Source: Nautilus pompilius (taxonomy: Eukaryota; Mollusca; Cephalopoda; Nautilida; Nautilidae). Taken from it: 64,000 nucleotides of DNA. Position numbers and translations under genes: made by a program. The stretch lies in contig JACATO010000330.1 of NCBI GenBank assembly GCA_018389105.1, forward strand, positions 62,001 to 126,000. The letters are read 5' to 3'. Shown here one piece after another: positions 48,901-59,180 of the stretch; position 1 is the first letter of the stretch, and each line of letters opens with the position of its first letter. The notes below the pieces were generated by a model, which saw nothing but the letters and a program-made list of their open reading frames with translations, was not told the DNA's origin and made no database searches.

Positions 48901-51900
48901 ACACACATGCACACACAATTCTTCATAAAATGTTATAGTATATTTTAGTATCTTTTGGATGTTTTTGAGGTGGCTAATCTGAGGTATTGGTGTTAAATAC
49001 TGACAGGAAGACAGGATGCATGGAGGTTGTCAAAGCAGAAAGCAGACAGATTCATTTGGTCTCATTGGGGAGGTTCTTTGGATGTTGCTGAAGCCTGGTC
49101 ATCCCTAGTCTTTGGTTTTCATTCCTTAAACAGTTGGCATTTGGTGACAATGGAGCAGAGTTGGTGGAGTCATTCTTCCACACAAATCTGTTGCTCTCCC
49201 CCTCATGGCACCCCCCTCTCACTCTATATCCAGTGTACAACAGTCCACCCAACACCTGTATGGATCTTGGCCACTTGGATAATGGCCACTTCCGCCCCCT
49301 GTCTTCACTATTGTGCAATTACTTCATGGCTTACTGCAGCCCCAGAGAGCAGCAACAACACTGCCATAGCATGTGCTATAAAGTAAATTGGATCTTCTAA
49401 AATGCCAATGTAATTAAAATGTTTATGAATTTAACGCGCAACAGATGGTTGGTAAACAAGCACACTGTAATTGGACACGATTTTTAACTGAGTTTAAATC
49501 ATTATGCAGGGCTGAAAAATCACACAGCATTTAAATTTTGCTAAATTTTAAGCAAGGCTCCATGGGCTGCATCTCTGACTTAGATGAATGCTTAGGGTCA
49601 ATAGCCTGTTGGAAAATGAACCATTCATCAATAAATTGGCTGCCGGAAAGTATTGCATGCTGTTGTAAAATATTTTGGTAATCTTTGTACATTTTAAAAT
49701 TAATTTTCAGCAAATCACCACTTTAATTTCATTCAAAACATCCCTGTACACCACCAACCCAGTGTTTTATAGCAGCAGCAACACATCAATCAATTACGTG
49801 ATCTTAACTCAGTGAACAATCACACTAAGTCTTCACCCAGTCGGGCCAAACTTAGATTTTTCAGTCCAAAATACCTTTTTTCCTCAGTTCCAGGGTTGTG
49901 TTTTCTTTTGGCTTTTCACTGTTATGAGGAAAAATGAAGACATTTATCTACTCTTTAATTTCAACAGCTTGACACTACCTGGCTGGTATATTTTTTTCCA
50001 TATCAGGTGATGACAACTTGTTTACTGTTTGAATATAAATATATTAAGTATGTTTGCAGTTTTTGTTTTTATTTATATAGTTTTATAAATTTGTTCTAAC
50101 CAATAGTTTCAATACCATATGCATAATTAACAGTTCTTTTCTCAAATTCCGATTTTTCAAACTTTTGGCTGATAGTTTATTTTTTTCCCTATACACTATT
50201 TTGTTTGGTAACACTTTACTCCTTATATCAGTTATTAATAGCTTCCTGGAAATTTTAAGCAGTGATGGTTTCCTATGAACCTTGGGTGGACAATAATGGC
50301 TAAATAAATTTTATTTGTTTTTAGATTTTGTCATATTAATTAAAATACTAGGAACTTTCAAACGGAACCTGAGCAGATACAATTATGATGATTCTTATAT
50401 CTTGTTCCTATATACATAGGATTGCACTGGAAATTATTATCTAAGATTATCCTCTGATCCACAACCACTAATATATAACATTGCTATTTTTTAGATACAA
50501 AGGATCAGTGGGCTCGTGATGATCCAGCTTTTCTGGTCCTTTTGAGCTTCTGGCTCTTCGGTAAGCCTCATTCTGCTGTATGTTTTAAGTTTTACCTTTT
50601 AATGCAGTTAAGTTATGGGTTAATGTAAGCTATTTGGATCTTGATTACCTGGTAATTCAGTAAGAGTTGTATGTTTGTCAGGAGTGCATTATTTCTGTCT
50701 TCCTTGCTATATTTCTAGGTTACCTGGATCATGCTTGTCTAAAGATGCTATTTAGTCTACAGCAGTGGTTCTCAACCTTTTTTGGGCCATGCCCCACCTA
50801 ATCACCTCTAAAATCCTGATGCCCCCCATGTGGTGATATATAATTCTTATCATTTAAAAAGTTAACTCCGTTTCAGCTGAAGAAGCTTAAAACGCCAATA
50901 CCTTGGTTTAAACAAGCTTAAAAAAACATGGCATCCATGAAAAATGAAATAAACAAAAGTCAGTTAAAGTTTTGAGCAAGAAATTACTGAAAAAATTGTA
51001 AGAAAAAATATTAAGTGGTATTAGATTTTAATAATGACACCTATGATAATAAGAGAGAATTCACAGGTAGTAAAGAGAGAGAAAATTTCTATATTTATGA
51101 AAATATTTGTGGATTGTCTCATACAAAAACAGCAAATAAAAATTCAAAACATGCAATAGAAAACTGAAATGTACTATGAACACAAACTAATTTGAATGGA
51201 AGCTTATTTGATCATTTTAATTACTGTACAATAAAGTATAGGTTCCTATCAAATGCAAAATGCCATTTGAGCACACCTCAAGAAAAGCGGAATAAAGTTA
51301 GTGAGACCCTTGTGCTTCATGCCTGCTGCAAAGAGATTTTATATTAGGCACTAATTTAGTCAGCTTTAGTCTCAAATCTCCTCGTTTACTGATATCCAGT
51401 GAATTTATTTTCTTCAGTAGCAAATCATTTACAACACTAAAGCCACATTCAGCTAAATATGAAGATGGAAACGGTAACAACAGTTTCCTTGCAAAGCTAG
51501 TTGAATTTGGGTATTTAGTTTGTCTCATCACAAAGCCATGCCATCGCTCCTTTTATGTTGAATAAAGTTTTAACTGACTCATCATTTTTTATTTCTGAGA
51601 GTTGTTCTTGGTACTGCACTGAAACATCAGATAAATCCACAAGCACTGGCTGCATCACCCACAATGGAAAATTAATCTGTTTTAAATCAGAAAATCTTTC
51701 TTTAAAATCAGAGGCCAATATTTTCAGATGATCCACAATGACAAGGACAGCAGCCTCAGTCGGCTCACATTTTTTTAGCCAATGAAATTGGTAAAAATTT
51801 TTCAGAAATATTTTTTTGGCATAACTCGATAAATGAAATAAAGCCAAATATCTTCGCCTTTGCATCAACAAGTGTTTTATTTGTTCCTTGAAGTTGTTTA

Positions 51901-54900
51901 TTCAACACATTCAGTTTTTCGAAAATCTGCTAAATAACTAAAAAACGCTTTTCCATCAACGGTTAGCAGTGTTCGCTTCATTGCAGGCTTGTCACTTAGA
52001 AAGCCACTAAGTTCATCAAACAGTTCCATGAATCTTTTCAAACAATTCCCTTTCGAAAGCCACCGTACCTCAGTGTGAAGTAAAAGTCTCACATAGTCTG
52101 AATTGTTATCTTCACAAAATTTCTCGAAAAGACGCTCACATTTGGCATTAGTTTTGATAGCATTGATAGATTTTATAACTGATTTCAGTACCTCATTAAG
52201 TACAGGAGAAATATTTTTTGACACTAAGTTCTCTCTATGAATAACACAGTGCACAAGAAGTATCTCTGGATTCTCATCTTTCATCAATTTTAAGCAGCCA
52301 TTTTTCTTGCCCATCATAACAGGAGCACCATCAGCTGCACAAGATGTTATGTTTTCCATTGGTATATTATTGATATCTAAGTAGTATTTTAGTTTATTAT
52401 ATATATCAGCGGCGGTAATGGTGGTATCTAAAGATTTGCAGAATAACATTTCTTCAACAAATTCACCTTTATCAATATATCTTTCATAAGTTAGCAATAA
52501 GGCCTCACTGCCTCTCACAGTTGATTCATCCATTTGTACTGAGAATTTTCTTGATTTCAGCTTTTCAACAAGTTGTGTTTCAATATCTTCACTCATTTCA
52601 TCTATTCTTCTCCTAACAGTGTCGTTACTGAGTGGCATGGCTTTAACATCTTTGTCATCTTTTTCCAGAACTGTTTTAAGAAATGCAGATATTGATGGTT
52701 TAATTAAATCCTCCCCTATAGTATGATTTTTTCCAGATTTAGCAATGAGTAAAGAAATTTCATAACTTGCCTCAAGAGTACGACTGATAGTAACAGTTTG
52801 TGCAGTGAACAGAGACTTTATTGTTGATCTTTTTTCAAACTTATTCTTTAAAGATTTGAAGTAATTCAAATCTGAATTTACATACGCACCATGTTTCACC
52901 TTCAAATGCGCCTCAAGACGACCTCGTTTCATTGATTTGTTGGTCAAGCATTGTTGGCATAAGAGACAGAAAGGTGACCTTTCATCATGAGCAGCGGGTA
53001 TGAAACCAAATTTCAAAAATTCCTCTGAATACTGACGAACTTTCTTTTTGCTTGCACTACTCATTTTATGCATAGGGGCTGTGACTGAAATAAATGAGTA
53101 ATCTTAAGAAGTGAAATGCACTTTCAGAATTTAAGACGTTTAAGTTAACACAAAAATGAAATAAAATAATTAGAACGTTCAAGTAAACACAAATGAAATG
53201 AAGTTAACACATAATTAATAAAACAATGCCGATTCGTTTTATACAGCATATAAGGACAGACAGTGCGGTACACCAGATTTTTACGAATGTGTGAGAAATT
53301 TGTATCACACACGAATGTATTGACGATAATCGTCTGACAAAAATATGCACACACACATACACAATGAATTTGGCAAGACTGTTGTATTATATTAGCATTT
53401 GGACTATTAAGTTTTCATCTCTGACACTTTATGTATCTTCTCGTATTATCATAATACTAAACAATCAAATATATTCACGAGCAACCAAAGAAATATGTAT
53501 CAATTACCTTGCGTGAAAACACCAAAACAACAAATTTGTTTACGAGCTCTGAATTTTCAGAAAATGGAAATGCTCTCTTTTGAGAGAAAACGGAGGAAAC
53601 AGTTATTATAATGGTAACTTAGCAAAAGCCCTTTGAATCGCATTTCTAAATCAAATTCAATAAATAAGGTTCTTCCATGACCTCGTGCACTTTGTGTGAC
53701 GTGCATGAAGAGCGATGGCACAGTGATTATGTAATAACTATACAACAAAGACCTTTTTCACTAAAAAAAAATATTTACTCAAAATAGCATCTGAAACACA
53801 AACTTTACCTGATGGAAAATCCAAAAAATAAAAATCGAAAATTTGGACCCAGACCTCTTCATTTGTACTCAATTGCCCCCCTTGAAAATCAAATTGCCCA
53901 CCTGTGGGGCGTACGCCCAACGTTGAGAACCACTGGTCTACAGGTATTTTCTAGGACACCCAGATCGTGAATGCACTGTTTTCATAAAGCTCTATCTGCA
54001 AAACGGAAACCTCATGGAGACAGACAAACAGATACAGCAGGATACCTATGATCTTAAATTAACATTTTCACCACTAGTCTCTTCACAGTTACACTCACTA
54101 TTTTAGGTGTCAGATAGGAAGAGAGGGGTACATTAGTACAGTGTGTAGGTTGTAGGAAAATTTGAAATTAAAATGACAGAAGCTTCATGTTTTTACAGAA
54201 TGAGATGAGATGTGAGGTGGTTTAGCTTTAAGCCTCAGAATGCACTGTTGCACTACTCAGCTGTCCTATCTTTTAACAGGTTTCAGTCCATCATTTCACA
54301 GGGGATGAGCAAACATTTAAAATTTTAAAAAATCTAACAAGACTGTAAATTCCCCCCCCCCCATACATAGTGTGTTCAAATATCCTAATGCTACATTTAC
54401 TAATTTTTGTCAAAAACTTCTTTCTTTCTTTCTAGTGTCCTCAATTGGATTTGCTTTTGTATTGAGACTTCACTTTGTTGGGTTTTTAAAGTTCATCATC
54501 TGGGTGATTTTTGTTGACTGTATTGGAGTTGGACTCCTCATTGCCTCGTTGTTCTGGTAAGTTCCTGACACCTAACAGCAACTGCAGCTGGCTGGCTTGT
54601 AGATGTTTCAGGTTGTGGTGGTGGTGGTTCAGAAGAAGTTGCTATTGAAAATAGATGCTGGGCTAGACACATACATTTGTTTAGCACTTTGTGGGAGTTT
54701 TTTTTACCAAATTGATATTTTTGTTTTACAGGCTGTTACCATTACAAAGCTTCCAGTACTATTTTTTTTTTTTTTTTGCGTCATGATAAATTATCTTTTT
54801 TTTAAAAAAAGAAAAATATATAAAATTTCACTTTTTTAAACTTTTAAAAGTCTCTAGAAATCTAAATACCAAACTTTCATGTTTATACACTTTTAATTCA

Positions 54901-57900
54901 ATCAAAATTCCAAGACATGGAGAAATCCCACAATTCTCCCTCTTCAGTCAATTTCCTTCTTTTTTTTTTTTGGTTCATTTCTGCCTGCTCTGTTACCAGG
55001 GACTATTTAGATTGCAGCCCCTCTGTAATCAGTACAATTCAATCATTGCATTAAAAAAATACATCTTTGGATAGACAATTTTAAGGGATAGGGGCTGCAT
55101 GGATATCTTCCCTCTATCTGTAAGTAATTGTAGCTCTCACTAACTGTATTAAATTCTGAAACACTTCTGGCTGTACCTTTAATGTAATCCCTTTATAAAA
55201 GTATTTTAAATACTTCTTTCTGTTTAATATTTACATATACTAGTATTAAACATGTGCATATAGCACTGTTGTTTATTTAAAAAAATATGTTAACATTTTT
55301 TTGTTAGGTTTATCACCAACAGGTACATGATTCAGGCACCACTTCGGGGCCAAGATGTAGAATGGGGATATGCCTTTGATGTTCATCTAAATGCCTTCTT
55401 TCCATTGTTGATGATACTTCATTTGTTCCAGCTAATTTTCCTCAATAGTAAGTTTTCTCCAAATTTCTTTCTTCGTTGTTTCTTTAAATTTTATTTTATT
55501 TAATCTCTCACTTGAACCTACTTATGAACTCAAACCTCTGTATGCTGCGTTAGTTTTTATTTCCGCTATAGCCCAGCCGCGCTGGTTGGCACCCATGTTG
55601 AACTAGCTGTGTATTTAGCCAGCACTCATAATCTCTCTCCACAAAGAGTTATGCCAACGAGGAAGGTACTCTCAATTTACAATCTGTGCAAGACAGGTTT
55701 GAAGCGCAGCAAGGTGCAAGTGCACCCCAGGTGGCGAGCAGGATTAAAGCGTTTAATAATATATTTATAAATTCTCTACCTGCTGCCAAGGAACCCTAGC
55801 TAGACTCTCCACACTGTGAGTGAGTGAGTCAGGTAGACACTTTTTTTTTCATCTGGATTTATGCTGAGGTTTAAATTGTTTCTTATGCTTGTGGTTGAAT
55901 ATAGTCTGTAACATATTTCTTACCAGTTCTTTTTTTAAACAAAGTATTTATCCCACAGATCATGGGTTCTAGGTTGTCATGATATTTTGTCATGGGAATT
56001 TCTTTAACCCATTGCTGGACCTTGGTGTGTGCCGTATGAATGCGGATTATATCCAAGATGCTCTACAACACCGCTTATTTTATGTTACAGCTTTTATTAA
56101 TGAAGACTGGTTTGTATCGAAACTGTTTGGTAACACGCTGTGGCTAGTCGCCATTGGATACTACATTTACATAACATTCTTAGGCTATAGCGGTGAGTAC
56201 TCAGTTCTGTATATATCTTAGTGCACATTCTCATGGGGTGCCAAGTGTAAATAGACATACTTTTTTGTAATTTTCTCAAATGATCACGGCCTTGAACTTG
56301 CAGAAACAAAATTGTTTTCATCAACCATGAAGAGCTGCTTCACCTGGCAAACTTACACAAGCCATTCATTTCATACACAAAATATGGAACCTTTTCTTGC
56401 AGTTTCTTCCCATTCTTAGCACATTTGGGGACTTGGTTCAGCCTCAAGATTGGTAAGGAATTTCATGGGAAATGACTTTGATTGAAATCTTTATTCTTTT
56501 TGGGAGAAGGGTTGGTGTTGTGGAGATATTGAGGATGTTATACAAATGAAGAAGCATCCTTACATGGGTTCCATATAAATATCTTTTTTTTTTTTCCTTT
56601 GTTTGTTTGTTTGTTTTGTTGAGAATGAAGTTGGTAAAATGTGTTAACTTTCCCAGGTTTGTTTGCACATATGCTCTAAACGTACGTTTCTGGGGCTCTC
56701 GTCGTCACCACTCTTACAAGTGTTTCTTACAAGTGTTTTGGTGGACCTTTCCTGACCTCAGTGTAGTCCTGACAACATATTTATTCAAGTAACTTGCATT
56801 AAGTACAACCTCATTACGACTGCACTTGTTTAGTTCTCATTAACACGATTTATCATTTTGTAGTGTGATGGCTTTTCACAAACAGTCTTTGTAATTTTGG
56901 GTTGGACCTGGAATTTTGTTGAAGAAATGACTTATTGTGAATGAAAGCTAAGTTTTTGCAAATGCAAAATCACTGCGTTGATTGGTACTTTTGATTTTTC
57001 CTTGCACACTGAATGCAGAATTCTACACTAAAAAAATAAATGAAATAATGTAGACTGCAGTTTCTCTTAGAAAAGGCTTATAGAAAGAAAAAAAAAGACT
57101 AACAGTTGTGACTAAGTTATTTGCAGCAATTTCTTCCATTTTTGTAATATGCTGCTTGTAGTGAGACTCTGGATTTATTGTATTTTTTGGTCTCGTTTCA
57201 GCACTGCCATTTTTGAAGAACACCAGAGCACTGCTGTTTCCAATGACTGGCCTGGTGTTGATGTATATCATCTCACTGATTGTTGGCTGGAACTTTAGCC
57301 TAGCCCTCTGTTCCTTTTACAAGTTTCGGGTCTTGTAATCCAATCACTAGGCAACACTTTGCTCACAGTATTCATACCTGTAAGCTAGACCTACTCAAGG
57401 CAGCCTGGACTTTTCAATGCGAAAAAGAAACAAAAGAAAACAACTTGCCTTTGGTTTAGAATTCAGAGCAGACAATATTTTTATATTCTATCCGATGATT
57501 TTGAGACTAGGCTGTGTCCAAGTTTTGTGTTGTTTTTTTGTTTTTTTTTTTACATAAATGGATACTTTGTTTGTTTTTATGATTTGAATTCTTTCCTCAC
57601 AGCTCTTTTGGCTTCAGAGAGGTTGGTTTGCATTCTATGCACACAGGTAAAGACAGTGATGAAAGAAGTGGAACTATACTGTTGGACCACAGTACTTTAC
57701 TACTAGATTGATGTCCGGCTATCATCTGCACCCATCCTCCTCCAATAGCCTGGCAAGGAAACTTTGGCAAATTTCAGAAAAAGCATCTCTTTTAAATTCC
57801 TTTTATAATAATTTTCTTAAAATTTTTTTTTTTAAAAATGAGGGTTTATTACTATTATTATTATTATTTAACCATTTCCTTACTACCAGATGTAAAGGGT

Positions 57901-57990
57901 ATAATTGATGATTAACCTATTGGTAATGAACTTGATCTTATAAGAGACAAAAAAAAAAAAGCATTTTAATTAAAATAGATAATAAAAATT
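41120..57990 (+). CDS. UNC50: UNC50 (unc-50 homologue), complete
   Basis: UNC50 is a conserved multi-pass membrane protein of the Golgi and inner nuclear membrane. In C. elegans it is needed for surface delivery of nicotinic acetylcholine receptors. Seven coding exons (listed separately) join in phase to 816 nt, 271 aa; human UNC50 is 259 aa. The conserved core is easily read: KLFKFRQMDFEYAFWQM, KDQWARDDPAFLVLL, DCIGVGLLIASLFW, DVEWGYAFDVHLNAFFPLL, GNTLWLVAIGYYIYITFLGY and NFSLALCSFYKFRV. About five hydrophobic segments follow the soluble N-terminus. The ATG exon begins after a TTTCAG acceptor at 42633, so a non-coding first exon is expected, probably ending at the GTAGGT donor at 41231. AATAAA occurs at 57981. 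Three of its introns carry hAT transposon copies. Span includes introns and UTRs. Confidence 0.95.
41130..41230 (+). other. UNC50: Candidate non-coding first exon of UNC50
   Basis: A GC-rich stretch ending AGCG|GTAGGT at 41231, in the right place to splice to the acceptor at 42632-42633. The left edge is not defined. Confidence 0.35.
41605..41857. repeat. 79-bp tandem repeat, 3.2 copies, palindromic units
   Basis: Units lie at 41605-41683, 41684-41762 and 41763-41841, plus a 16-bp partial copy. They differ by only one or two bases. Each unit holds two inverted repeats: GTGACC...GGTCAC with flanking TAGTA/TACTA, and, across the unit junction, ATTATGACCAGT with ACTGGTAATAAT. It lies in the UNC50 5' intron. 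Confidence 0.9.
41868..41931. repeat. 15-bp perfect inverted repeat
   Basis: GACATTCAAATGAAA at 41868-41882 pairs with its reverse complement at 41917-41931 across a 34-bp loop. It begins 10 bp after the 79-bp tandem array. Confidence 0.85.
42634..42864 (+). CDS. UNC50: UNC50 exon with start codon
   Basis: ATG at 42641, seven bases after the acceptor. It encodes residues 1-74 plus 2 nt and ends at GTGAGT. The first 35 or so residues are Ser-rich and variable. The conserved part begins AAKRHKYFRKLFKFRQMDFE and reaches LFSSPQK. Confidence 0.93.
42893..42968. repeat. (ATT)n microsatellite
   Basis: A long run of TAT/ATT units with interruptions, just after the UNC50 start exon. Confidence 0.85.
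43666..44310 (+). pseudogene. hAT transposase C-terminal fragment
   Basis: An open frame without its N-terminal half. It starts in the middle of the transposase (GKEVTVLHCHEKMNAFRTKL) and ends normally with a stop after the hAT C-terminal region (DMRVVALSKTQPNIDEI). It is uninterrupted, so the deletion probably happened before or shortly after insertion. No function is expected without the missing part. Confidence 0.65.
44541..44586. repeat. (AAT)n microsatellite inside the short hAT element
   Basis: A run of AAT units with one interruption; it lies between the transposase stop and the right terminal repeat. Confidence 0.85.
45290..45315 (+). CDS. UNC50: UNC50 26-nt microexon
   Basis: It lies between GTTTTACAG and GTAAGT. 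It supplies the end of a Val codon, then YRNFQYRK and 1 nt. The same residues (YRNFHYRK) occur in human UNC50 at this point, so the exon is certain despite its size. Confidence 0.9.
46929..48666 (-). pseudogene. Old hAT transposase copy (GTF2IRD2/SCAND3-like), heavily decayed
   Basis: Minus-strand fragments in several frames follow the order of a hAT transposase. ECWTDKYFFIED (N-terminal BED-like region) is near 48390. KSLIHSLAVEELCL is near 48210. The catalytic-type MDEST lies near 47950. MEWFCNLSLLVDITTH lies near 47390 and NVTAFQ-type helices near 47300. Many stops and frameshifts are present, and no terminal repeats were found. It lies antisense in the UNC50 intron between the microexon and the exon at 50495. 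Confidence 0.6.
50495..50560 (+). CDS. UNC50: UNC50 exon (KDQWARDDPAF)
   Basis: This 66-nt exon lies between TTTTTTAG and GTAAGC. It encodes TKDQWARDDPAFLVLLSFWL and opens the first membrane segment. Confidence 0.93.
50763..53935 (-). mobile_element. Nearly complete hAT transposon (3,173 bp) with exact target duplication
   Basis: The left end starts CAGTGGTTCTCAAC and the right end is its exact reverse complement. The 8-bp target duplication GTCTACAG is perfect (50755-50762 and 53936-53943). The minus strand carries a BED-finger hAT transposase. The exact flanks, and a reading frame with only a few breaks, point to a recent insertion. It sits antisense in the UNC50 intron 50561-54435. Confidence 0.92.
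51298..53073 (-). pseudogene. hAT transposase (ZBED5-like), broken by frameshifts
   Basis: The longest uninterrupted part, 51898-53073, starts at an ATG at 53064 (MSSASKKKVRQ). It contains a BED finger (CLLCQQC then HLKVKH), the first acidic catalytic motif VQMDEST, the second CAADGAPVMMG and the conserved TEVRWLSKG. A frameshift near YLADF (about 51920) moves the frame. At least two more shifts follow before the hAT C-terminal motif YLAECGFSVVNDLLLKK (about 51435) and the final stop at about 51298. The key residues survive but the copy cannot make an intact enzyme as it stands. Confidence 0.85.
54436..54556 (+). CDS. UNC50: UNC50 exon (membrane segments)
   Basis: This 121-nt exon lies between TTTCTAG and GTAAGT. 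It encodes SSIGFAFVLRLHFVGFLKF and IIWVIFVDCIGVGLLIASLF, two hydrophobic segments. Confidence 0.94.
55308..55447 (+). CDS. UNC50: UNC50 exon (DVEWGYAFDVHLNAF)
   Basis: This 140-nt exon lies between TTTGTTAG and GTAAGT. It encodes the most conserved loop of the family, GQDVEWGYAFDVHLNAFFPL, then a membrane segment (LHLFQLIFLN). Confidence 0.95.
55560..55835. other. GC-richer insert in UNC50 intron
   Basis: This block differs from its AT-rich surroundings and resembles inserted repeat DNA. I see no terminal repeats, coding motif or pol III boxes clear enough to classify it. Confidence 0.25.
56091..56192 (+). CDS. UNC50: UNC50 exon (GNTLWLVAIGYYIY)
   Basis: This 102-nt exon lies between TGTTACAG and GTGAGT. 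It encodes NEDWFVSKLFGNTLWLVAIG and YYIYITFLGYS. Confidence 0.95.
57202..57338 (+). CDS. UNC50: UNC50 last coding exon
   Basis: It starts after CGTTTCAG and ends at TAA 57336-57338. It encodes LPFLKNTRALLFPMTGLVLM, a last membrane segment, and NFSLALCSFYKFRVL. Confidence 0.95.
57339..57986 (+). other. UNC50: UNC50 3' UTR with AATAAA signal
   Basis: AATAAA at 57981-57986 is the first such hexamer after the stop, giving a 3' UTR of about 0.65 kb. Contains an (ATT)n stretch at about 57851-57867. Confidence 0.5.
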
Positions 57991-59019
57991 TGAAATTATA
58001 AAAAAAGAAAAGAAAATTAAAAAAAAAAATTTCTAGGCATTTACTGCATCTCACCTTTGGTGTAACTCTTACATTTTATGTAAATTAGGTTTGAAGATTT
58101 TCATCATTGAACATTAAGATTATGAAATATTTTTCCTTAAATTTTAGCTGTAGTAACAACCAGTGTGAAGTTGTACTGAAATATTGTCTACAATACCATA
58201 TTAAAGGCACAGTGAATTTTGAACTGTTTTAACATATGTGACTACTATTTATTTTTTAAAATTTTACTGCTGGAATTTCGAATCTCAAATTTTCACGTGA
58301 ATATAATACATATTTAGCTAAATATTCTCAATGATACTTAAGCAAGCTCTTCTGCTTTGTTGAGAGTAAAAACAGTGGGTGCATCTAAATCTATAAAGAT
58401 GGCTACAGCTCATCATGTTGCCCAACTTTGACACCAGATTGTAATTGTTTGTCGTCTTGACAGGAGAGTTATGCCATCTTCTAGACACATCTGAAGGAGA
58501 TCAAAAATTTGAATTTACTGAATCTCCCTTTAACTTAATGCTATTGGTAATTTATTGCAGAAAATGTAGACTTCAGTGATCCTTCATTAAAAACTAAACA
58601 AAAATTCTGATTAAATTATTTCCTGACATTTTGAGGTCAAGCAGAGGCAAATAGTGAAACGGCTGTTTTTTGTTAACACATGAAATGGTTTGTACAGAGT
58701 ATGGTTAAAAGTTATCATAAACTGTCATTTTGTTCGTTCTTTTGTGTGCATCTTCAAGCAGATGAAACAGTGATGCAATGAACAAGAGTGAAAGTCTCAC
58801 TTGATAAAGTTGAGTATTTCTCTGAGAAGCAACTTTTTCTTTTTGGCTTAAATTTAAAGGATTCCATTTTAGTTTTGTTGTAAACATAGATTCTGCATTC
58901 TAATAGAGAATAATTTGAATATATGTCTAAAGATGGTCTTTATTTTGGATAGTTTTTTTGTATATTACTTGCTCTTTAGCCTGCCAAAATGGCTTAAGAG
59001 TGACATTCATAAGGATTGA

Positions 59020-59180
59020 TCTGCCAGGTTACGTCTGATAGCAAGAGGGCCATAGTGCAAGAGATGTTAGCCTGCCGACCAGTCAGATCAGTATCTGAGC
59101 CGAGGTGGCCATAGTATGAGAGGTGTAGGATGTTATCCTGCCGAGGTGGCTGTTGGACAAGAGATGTGGGATCAGAACAA
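59020..59180. repeat. Short degenerate tandem repeat
   Basis: Three variants of a unit of roughly 50 bp share GCCGAGGTGGC(C/T) or GGGCCATAGTGCAAGAG-like blocks followed by a GAGATGT/GAGGTGT element. GC content is higher than in the flanks. Confidence 0.4.

Noticed and set aside
49020..49400. 119-codon plus-strand ORF with Trp- and Ser-rich translation
   Set aside because: Both strands give similar low-quality frames and no domain is recognised; probably repeat DNA in a UNC50 intron.
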